Part shown: piece by piece, positions 54,350 through 61,570 of the stretch | Position numbering within the stretch: position 1 is the stretch's first letter | Layout: each line of letters opens with the position of its first letter | Assembly (NCBI RefSeq): GCF_000218895.1 | Contig: NC_015703.1 | Coordinates: 2,989,001-3,053,000, forward strand | Length of the DNA stretch: 64,000 nt | Direction: 5' to 3' | Source: Runella slithyformis DSM 19594 | Lineage (GTDB): Bacteria; Bacteroidota; Bacteroidia; Cytophagales; Spirosomataceae | The notes under the pieces: generated by a model | Database searches by the model: none | What the model was told of the DNA's origin: nothing | What the model saw: only the letters and a program-made list of their open reading frames with translations | Position numbers and translations under genes: made by a program

Positions 54350-56890
54350 ATGAGAGACATTCACCGGATTGCAGACATAGGGGGCTTATTCCTTCTGTTA
54401 ATCCTGATATCAGTAAGAAATTATGGGCAAAATCCATTGTTTGCGGTTGATTCGATGTATTTGGCCAAACACGATATTGTCTATAAAACACCCGCTTATG
54501 AAGGATTTGAAGGGTTTCCTCTTGGAAACGGGGACCTGGGTGGTATGATTTGGAACACGAATAATGGGATAGAAGTACAATTAAACAAAAGTGACCTGTA
54601 TGACCGGCCAAATAATGAATCTTTGGCCACCTTGCGCGGAGGGGCTCGGTTAACGGTTGACCTTGGGGCTCCCGGAGTTGAATGGATTTACTTAGATGAT
54701 TTCGATGGTCGATTATCCATCAAAAATGCCGAGGTGGTACTGCATGCCAAAACTCCGTTCATGGAAAGCAGGGTCAATTCCTGGGTTGCCTCCAGTAAGA
54801 ATGTATGGTGTTTCCAAATCAAAGCTTCACACTTTAAACAGTTAAAAGAAGGAACTAAACTACGGGTTTCGCTTGAGCGATGGGGGAGCAGGACTTTTCC
54901 GGGATGGTATGGAGGCTTTTCAAAAGATACAAAAAGTGGCCTCGGAAATGCCAATTCCATCATTATTGGGAAGGATTTGGTCTTGGAAGAGACGTTTGAC
55001 GGGCTTCGTTTTTCAGTGGCCTGTCGGATTTTGGGGGAAGAGACTACCCCGGAGATAATCAGCTCGAACCGTCTGGAGCTGAAAACCAACAGCAAACAGC
55101 CAAACTACGATTTGACAGTGATCGTATCCATGGTTACTTCCAACGAATCAGAAAACCCAACGGAATCGGCTGTTCAGTTACTGAACGATTTTGAAAACCG
55201 AACTTTAATAAAAGAAAAACAAGCGCATCAGGAATGGTGGAAAGGTTTCTGGAAACAGTCTTTTGTGCATTTGGAGAACGACTACATCGAAAATGTCTAC
55301 TATTTCAGGCGCTATCTGATGGGAAGTTCCTCCCGCGGAAAATACCCGGTCGTGTTCAATGGCGGTCTTTGGACCTGGAATCATGACGTACGCAACTGGG
55401 TAACCCCGCACCATTGGAATACGCAGCAGCAATATTGGGGACTTTGTGCTCAGAATGATTGTGAACTGATGCTCCCTTACCTGAATACCTACTTTAGGTT
55501 GATGCCCAACGCAGAGGAACATGCTAAAAAGCGGGGAGTTGAAAATGCCATTCTTTGGAGCGAACCGCATGATTTTTTTGGAAGTATGACATTCTGGGAC
55601 CGTTCTGATATGCTCAACAATTTTACGCCGGCCAGTCAGATTGCAGGCTTGTTTTGGGAGTATTACCAGTTTACCCTCGATTCAGTATTCCTTAAGCAGA
55701 AAGCCTTTCCCTTTATGAAGAAATCAGCGGAGTTTTATGTACAAAAACTTCAATGGGACAGCCTGAAAAACGAATACTTCATTTTTCCTGCGCAGCCGTA
55801 TGAACAACCGCGTACCAATCAACTGAAAAATCCGGTCACCGACCGGAACATGATTATCGCCAACCTGTCAAACTGCATAAAGGCCGCTGAAATACTCCAA
55901 ACAGAGGTAGATAAAATCAAACAATGGCAACGTATCATTGACCATTTATGGCCCATACCTTATCGTGTTATACCCGAAATGGGAGAGGTGATAGAACTTG
56001 CCTACTACCCGGATGGCACGCTGTTTCCCAAAGTGGAAGAGCGTGGAAGGTGGTTAAATATTATGAGTCCAAATACTTCCGTTGTTTTTCCATCAGGGGT
56101 GATCGGTATTGATCAGGCTGCTTCCCGAGAATTTAAAGCGGCATCAACCATTGTACGCCATCATTTGCCCACGGCCAATGCCATTTCTCCTGACCCCATT
56201 GTAGCGGCCCGATTGGGCATGGGCAACGATGTATTGAAAATGATGCAGAACGGGATTCGCAGGCTGCAGCACTTTCCGCAGGGATTATTTTATAACATCG
56301 ACCACTGGTACAATTTATCTCTGTACAGGGATTCTGTCACAACACCGGATATTACTGCGCAACGTGATTATCTGTATGACGAACGGGCGCACTACCCCAA
56401 CAGGCTGCCTGCCAAACCATTCATTCAGGCGGGCCTCGAACCCCTCAGTATTTACGGAACTGCCATAAATGAAATGTTGCTTCAGAGCAATGAAGGTAAA
56501 ATCAGGGTTTTCCCGGCTATCCCCGACGGTTGGGAAGTCGGTTTTAAATTGTCGGCAAGAGGAGCTTTTACCGTTTCATCGGAAAAGCAAAAAGACGGCA
56601 CTATTCCCGCTCTCATTATCGAAAGCCGAAAAGGGAATGAGTGTCGGGTTGTCAATCCATGGCCCAATTCAAAAGTGGAAGTGTGGAACTTGAAAGAGAA
56701 CAAAAAACAGGTAAACCACCGGATTTTGCAGAAAGATGTAATTGTTTTCAAAACGCTTCCCGATCAAAACTACCTCATTGTGCCGGAAGGAAAAAAGAAT
56801 ACGCTGAAACAGACAACGTATAAGGGCGTTCAGAACGATGCGCCAAAATCATTTTACGAGGCAGCCTTAGGCAAAAGCAGAAATTTTTAA
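54350..56890 (+). CDS. Large GH95-like (alpha/alpha)6-barrel protein
   Basis: Start at ATG 54350, which gives a signal sequence (GGLFLLLILISVRNYGQ); an ATG at 54296 adds 18 residues. The 846-residue protein has an N-terminal sandwich with EGFPLGNGDLGGMIWNTNN, a linker, and a helical barrel containing YPVVFNGGLWTWNHDVRNW and HHWNTQQQYWGL. The ending AINEMLLQSNEGKIRVFPAI matches the GH95 tail. It is remote from characterised GH95 members, so the substrate is open. The stop abuts the next start. Confidence 0.7.
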   Translation: MRDIHRIADIGGLFLLLILISVRNYGQNPLFAVDSMYLAKHDIVYKTPAYEGFEGFPLGNGDLGGMIWNTNNGIEVQLNKSDLYDRPNNESLATLRGGARLTVDLGAPGVEWIYLDDFDGRLSIKNAEVVLHAKTPFMESRVNSWVASSKNVWCFQIKASHFKQLKEGTKLRVSLERWGSRTFPGWYGGFSKDTKSGLGNANSIIIGKDLVLEETFDGLRFSVACRILGEETTPEIISSNRLELKTNSKQPNYDLTVIVSMVTSNESENPTESAVQLLNDFENRTLIKEKQAHQEWWKGFWKQSFVHLENDYIENVYYFRRYLMGSSSRGKYPVVFNGGLWTWNHDVRNWVTPHHWNTQQQYWGLCAQNDCELMLPYLNTYFRLMPNAEEHAKKRGVENAILWSEPHDFFGSMTFWDRSDMLNNFTPASQIAGLFWEYYQFTLDSVFLKQKAFPFMKKSAEFYVQKLQWDSLKNEYFIFPAQPYEQPRTNQLKNPVTDRNMIIANLSNCIKAAEILQTEVDKIKQWQRIIDHLWPIPYRVIPEMGEVIELAYYPDGTLFPKVEERGRWLNIMSPNTSVVFPSGVIGIDQAASREFKAASTIVRHHLPTANAISPDPIVAARLGMGNDVLKMMQNGIRRLQHFPQGLFYNIDHWYNLSLYRDSVTTPDITAQRDYLYDERAHYPNRLPAKPFIQAGLEPLSIYGTAINEMLLQSNEGKIRVFPAIPDGWEVGFKLSARGAFTVSSEKQKDGTIPALIIESRKGNECRVVNPWPNSKVEVWNLKENKKQVNHRILQKDVIVFKTLPDQNYLIVPEGKKNTLKQTTYKGVQNDAPKSFYEAALGKSRNF

Positions 56891-59281
56891 ATGGTAGCAG
56901 TACCCACCAATATGAAAACTAAGTATTTAATCAATTCAAAACCCGTTATAGGCTGTTTTTTAAAAAAAGCAAAGTATCTGTTTTTGCTTTTTATGATGTG
57001 CACTCCTTTGGCATTTAGCCAAATGCCTGATTTGGATCAATATAATGTAGTTTGGACCAAACAAAGTGCCAATTCGTCAGAATCAATGCCTTGCGGCGGC
57101 GGCGATATCGGTTTAAATGTATGGACCGAGAAGGATGAGATATTCTTCTATTTATCCCGCAGCGGGGCATTTGACGAAAACAACGTGTTTCCCAAGTTCG
57201 GACGGGTTCGTCTGCGGATCACCCCCAACCTTTTTCAAAATGGAAACTTTAAACAGGAATTGAAACTGAAGGAGGGTTATGTGGAGATTTCTTCGGTAAA
57301 AAATAAGAAGAAAGTGTCGGTCAAAATTTGGGTGGATGTGTTCAAGCCCGTAGTGCACGCAGAAATCGAAAGCGACGAAAAATTGAAGGTGGAAGCGTGG
57401 TACGAAAACTGGCGCGACAAAGACCTTACCTGGACACAGTCCGGGCAAACCAAGGCGAGTTTGGCGTTTAGGGATGCCCCGTTTCAGGCGGTGGTGCGCA
57501 GGGATTCCGTGAAGTTTGAAGGTCAAAGTGTGCTTTGGTATCACCGCAACCGCGACGAATCGGTGTTTGATTTTACGGTCAGACAGCAAAAACTGGACTC
57601 CGTAAAAGACCAATTGTGGAATCCCCTCAAAAATCTGACGTTCGGCGGTTGGATGGGGGGCAATAATTTCAAAAACGCCGGAGTCAGCCAAGGAAAATAC
57701 GTTGATACGGAGTTTACAGCCCGGAAGCTGGAAAGCAAACAGGCGGCCCGCAAACAGGAACTGCACATTGTCCTGCATATAGCCACTGTCGAGTCGATTG
57801 CGCAGTGGAAGTCAGGGCTGGAACAGATAGTGCAGTCGGCAAAAACTACCCAAACCGCTGACTTTGAGGCCACCAAAAAATGGTGGAATGCTTTTTGGCA
57901 GCGAAGCCACATCGCCATCAACCGCCACCAAAAAGACAGTACCTCAGCAGCATGGCAGGTAGGCCGAAACTACAACCTGTTTCGGTATCAGTTGGGCTGC
58001 AACGCCTATGGTTCGTACCCCACGAAGTTCAACGGCGGCATGTTTACGTTTGACCCTTCCTTTACCGATAAAAATGCCCCCTTTACCCCCGACCACCGCG
58101 ATTGGGGCGGCGGAACGCACACCGCGCAAAACCAACGTCTGGTGTATTTCCCGATGTTCCGAAGCGGTGATTTTGATATGTTGCCCGCTCAACTCAACTT
58201 TTATCTGAGAGCCTTAAAAAATGCCGAAACCCGCACAAAAGTGTATTGGGGTCACAATGGCGCGTCGTTTACCGAGCAGTTGGAGCAATTTGGGTTGCCG
58301 CTTGCTACTTCCTACGGCTGGAAACGCCCCCAAAACTTCCCCGCCGGCATAGAATACAACTACTGGCTGGAGTACCTCTGGGATACCCAGATGGAGTTTT
58401 GCCTGATGATGCTCGACCTGGAAAAATACAACAGCGAAGACATCAGTAAGTACCTGCCGTTTGTGGAAAGCTGTGTTACATTTTTCTACGAACATTACCA
58501 ATGGGAAGCCACCTCACGCAGCAAAAGCGCCTTTGCTGACGATGGAAAACTCATTCTTTTTCCCTCAACGGGCGCTGAAACCTATAAAATGGCGTACAAT
58601 TCGTCTTCGACCATTGCCGGTTTGTACAGCATCACGAAGCGCCTGACGGAGCTTTCGGACAGGTATCTTTCGCCCGAAAAGCGAAAACACTTTGAGAAAG
58701 TGCTCAAAAGCATTCCCGAAATACCGTTGAAGGAAAAAAACGGTCACCTGACCATTGCACCCGCGGAGGCGTGGGGGCGTATAAACAACCAGGAATTGCC
58801 CCAACTGTATCCCGTTTATCCTTGGGGAATGTATGGGGTCGGCAAACCCAAGCTTGATATTGCCATCAATACCTGGAAGTACGGTGCCGATCGAGCCATT
58901 CAGAAAAACCACATCAGTTGGCACCAGGACGCCATTTTTTGCGCCAGATTGGGACTGACTGAGGAGGCGGCCGAGATAACCGTCAAAAAACTGAGCAATG
59001 CCCCGAGGCGCTATCCCACCTTTTGGGGCCCCGGCCACGACTGGGTCCCTGACCATAACTGGGGCGGTTCGGGCATGATCGGTTTGCAGGAGATGCTTCT
59101 CCAAACTCCTGATGACAAGCTGTATCTTTTTCCGGCATGGCCAAAAGACTGGGATGTAACGTTCAAACTGCACGCCCCCGCCAACACGACTGTTGAAGGT
59201 GAATTGAAAGACGGAAAAGTACTTTCGCTCAAAGTGACACCCGAATCACGGGCCAAAGACGTGATTTTAATGCTGAAATAA
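56891..59281 (+). CDS. DUF5703-containing GH95-like protein
   Basis: Begins directly after the previous stop; ATG 56912 is an alternative. An unusual N-terminus precedes the hydrophobic KYLFLLFMMCTPLAFSQ signal. DUF5703 (about 50-300) is seen as VVWTKQSANSSESMPCGGGD and FFYLSRSGAFDENN. A helical barrel follows with YPTKFNGGMFTFDPSF. The ending GLQEMLLQTPDDKLYLFPAW again resembles GH95. These proteins sit in many Bacteroidota PULs, without a known reaction. Likely a periplasmic hydrolase on an uncommon linkage. Confidence 0.8.
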   Translation: MVAVPTNMKTKYLINSKPVIGCFLKKAKYLFLLFMMCTPLAFSQMPDLDQYNVVWTKQSANSSESMPCGGGDIGLNVWTEKDEIFFYLSRSGAFDENNVFPKFGRVRLRITPNLFQNGNFKQELKLKEGYVEISSVKNKKKVSVKIWVDVFKPVVHAEIESDEKLKVEAWYENWRDKDLTWTQSGQTKASLAFRDAPFQAVVRRDSVKFEGQSVLWYHRNRDESVFDFTVRQQKLDSVKDQLWNPLKNLTFGGWMGGNNFKNAGVSQGKYVDTEFTARKLESKQAARKQELHIVLHIATVESIAQWKSGLEQIVQSAKTTQTADFEATKKWWNAFWQRSHIAINRHQKDSTSAAWQVGRNYNLFRYQLGCNAYGSYPTKFNGGMFTFDPSFTDKNAPFTPDHRDWGGGTHTAQNQRLVYFPMFRSGDFDMLPAQLNFYLRALKNAETRTKVYWGHNGASFTEQLEQFGLPLATSYGWKRPQNFPAGIEYNYWLEYLWDTQMEFCLMMLDLEKYNSEDISKYLPFVESCVTFFYEHYQWEATSRSKSAFADDGKLILFPSTGAETYKMAYNSSSTIAGLYSITKRLTELSDRYLSPEKRKHFEKVLKSIPEIPLKEKNGHLTIAPAEAWGRINNQELPQLYPVYPWGMYGVGKPKLDIAINTWKYGADRAIQKNHISWHQDAIFCARLGLTEEAAEITVKKLSNAPRRYPTFWGPGHDWVPDHNWGGSGMIGLQEMLLQTPDDKLYLFPAWPKDWDVTFKLHAPANTTVEGELKDGKVLSLKVTPESRAKDVILMLK

Positions 59282-59411
59282 GGTAAGTGATATACCATCT
59301 GTTTTAAATTTCAGACCAAGTCGCCATGATGCGGAAAATTTGATAATCATCTATTGAAAAAACTTTGCAAGTCCGCGGCTTTGCGTGAATACTGTTGTCC
59401 GATTAGTTAAC

Positions 59412-60542
59412 ATGAAACTTTACCAAGGAACACTGCTCGTATTGTTGAGCAGTTTTACAGCAAGCGCTTTGGCGCAATCTCCAAAAGAGACCGCAACAAT
59501 CCGTTGGGGTGCTGCGCCGCAGAGGGAGCTGAGCGCCATGGCGCAGCCCATTCCCCTCAAAAATACGTTTTGCGACAGCCTCTACAACATTTGGTGCGGC
59601 TCGGTGGTCAAAGGCAACAACGGCAAATTCTATATGCTGTACAGCCGTTGGCCCCGCGACAAAGGCCACGAAGCCTGGATCACTCATTCAGAGATCGCCT
59701 TGGCCCGGGCAGAGCGGCCCGAAGGCCCTTATAGGCATGTAAAAGTAATTTTTCCCGCCCGCGGCAATCAATTCTGGGACGGCGTCTGTACCCACAACCC
59801 TGCCGTGATCGCCTATAAAAATAAGTTTTATCTGTACTATATGGGCTCTACGGGGAAATCATACGTAAAACCACACACCGCTTACGAAAACCCCAATTGG
59901 TGGGAATACCGTAACAATCAGCGCATTGGTGTGGCCGTAGCCGACGACCCCGAAGGAGAATGGACCCGATTTGATCAACCGATCGTAGACGTAAGTACTG
60001 ACTCCACTGCCCACGATGCCCTCATGGTCTCAAACCCCGCCATCACGGTGGACGACAAAGGGCAATTTATTTTGGTCTACAAGCAAGTGGAGAAAAACGG
60101 CACCATTCGGGGCGGAAGAGTGCGTTTTGGGGTGGCATTCGCCAAGGCTCCCACGGGCCGTTTTGTGAAGCACCCGCAACCTGTTTTTGAAGCCGAAAAG
60201 GGCAGTAAAGAATGGATGGTGGCCGAAGACCCTTTTTTGTGGCATCAACAGGGCGTGAACTACGCCATTGTACGCGATGTAGTAGGCAAATTCACGGGAG
60301 AAAGCGGGGCGTTGGCGCTGATGGTTTCGACCAACGGTTTCGACTGGAAACCTGCCCCGTACCCGAAAGTACTTTCAAAAACCGTTTATTGGGAAAATGG
60401 AAAACCGCTCGACGATAAGCTCGAACGCCCCTGCCTCTACATGGAAAAAGGCATCCCCAAACTGCTGTTTGGAGCCATGGGCATTGACAGACGCAAACAT
60501 GCCATGAACGTAGCTGTACCTTTAAAATACAACGGAAAATAA
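59412..60542 (+). CDS. Five-bladed beta-propeller glycosidase-like protein, copy 1 (GH43/GH117-like)
   Basis: Start at ATG 59412 with signal peptide MKLYQGTLLVLLSSFTASA. The mature protein is an all-beta propeller: blade motifs IWCGSVVKGNNGKFYMLYSR, THNPAVIAYKNKFYLYYMGS, RIGVAVADDPEGEW, SNPAITVDDKGQFILVYK and VAEDPFLWHQQGVNYAIVRD. The pattern of an Asp or Asn at the start of each blade is that of GH43/GH117-like folds. The exact family is not certain. A paralogue follows, overlapping by one base (TAATG). Confidence 0.75.
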   Translation: MKLYQGTLLVLLSSFTASALAQSPKETATIRWGAAPQRELSAMAQPIPLKNTFCDSLYNIWCGSVVKGNNGKFYMLYSRWPRDKGHEAWITHSEIALARAERPEGPYRHVKVIFPARGNQFWDGVCTHNPAVIAYKNKFYLYYMGSTGKSYVKPHTAYENPNWWEYRNNQRIGVAVADDPEGEWTRFDQPIVDVSTDSTAHDALMVSNPAITVDDKGQFILVYKQVEKNGTIRGGRVRFGVAFAKAPTGRFVKHPQPVFEAEKGSKEWMVAEDPFLWHQQGVNYAIVRDVVGKFTGESGALALMVSTNGFDWKPAPYPKVLSKTVYWENGKPLDDKLERPCLYMEKGIPKLLFGAMGIDRRKHAMNVAVPLKYNGK

Positions 60543-61561
60543 TGAAAAAGATATTGATATTCAGTCTTTTGTCGGGGTTTCTTAACGTGGTTGCCCAAGA
60601 CCTTGATTTCTCAAAAATGATTCAGCCCGTACCGCAATCGGCCAAGTTTGAAGACAAAGGCTATATGGTTTGGTGCGGAAGTATGGTCAAGGGCGACGAC
60701 GGCAAATACTACCTCTTTTACAGCCGATGGCCCCAAAGCAAAAAGCATTTGGCATGGGTCACCGACAGCGAAGTAGCCCTGGCCGTAGCTAATGCACCCA
60801 CGGGGCCGTACAAATTCGTCAAGGTCATTTTGCCCAAGCGAGACAAAAAATATTGGGATGCCGACGTCACCCATAACCCCACGATTCACAAGTTTGGCGG
60901 TAAATACTATCTCTATTACATGGGTAATTACGGCAACGGCGAGTGGTGGGACCACCGCAATCATCAGCGCATCGGGGTGGCCGTGGCCGATTTGCCCCTG
61001 GGCCGATGGAAACGAAGTGATACACCTCTGGTGGACACCACGCCCAACGCTTTCGACCATTTATTGACCAGCAATCCTTCCGTGGCTCAACGCCCCGACG
61101 GTACATTTCTGATGGTCTATAAAGCCGTCAGCAACGGTAAAATGCCATTTGGCGGGCGTGTGCTGCACGGGGTAGCAATTGCTAAGCACCCCGAAGGGCC
61201 TTTTGTAAAGCAGCCCAAACCCGTTTTTGTCAAAGATACCGTCAAATTTGCCGCCGAAGACCCTTACATCTGGTTTCAGGAAGGAAAATATTGGGCCATT
61301 GTCAAAGACATGAAAGGCGTTTTTACCAACGTCGGTACGAGCCTCGCCCTGTTTGAGTCGCCCGATGGGTTGGACTGGAAACCCGCCAAACACACCTTGG
61401 TGTCTACCCTGGAAATCCCTTGGCAAAGTGGGACGGAAAAAGTAGTAAAGCTCGAACGCCCTCAGCTATATTTTGAAAATGGCAAACCAACCCTTCTGTT
61501 CTGTGCCGTTTACGTGAGTGAAACGGTGAATTATAATGTGGCAATACCCCTGAAAAATTAA
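60542..61561 (+). CDS. Five-bladed beta-propeller glycosidase-like protein, copy 2
   Basis: Paralogue of the previous gene with parallel motifs: VWCGSMVKGDDGKYYLFYSR, THNPTIHKFGGKYYLYYMGN, RIGVAVADLPLGRW, SNPSVAQRPDGTFLMVYK and AEDPYIWFQEGKYWAIVKD. It is 46 residues shorter. Signal peptide ends near VVAQ. The start codon overlaps the stop of copy 1. The tandem pair may act on two related linkages. Confidence 0.78.
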   Translation: MKKILIFSLLSGFLNVVAQDLDFSKMIQPVPQSAKFEDKGYMVWCGSMVKGDDGKYYLFYSRWPQSKKHLAWVTDSEVALAVANAPTGPYKFVKVILPKRDKKYWDADVTHNPTIHKFGGKYYLYYMGNYGNGEWWDHRNHQRIGVAVADLPLGRWKRSDTPLVDTTPNAFDHLLTSNPSVAQRPDGTFLMVYKAVSNGKMPFGGRVLHGVAIAKHPEGPFVKQPKPVFVKDTVKFAAEDPYIWFQEGKYWAIVKDMKGVFTNVGTSLALFESPDGLDWKPAKHTLVSTLEIPWQSGTEKVVKLERPQLYFENGKPTLLFCAVYVSETVNYNVAIPLKN

Positions 61562-61570
61562 TGTAAAACG

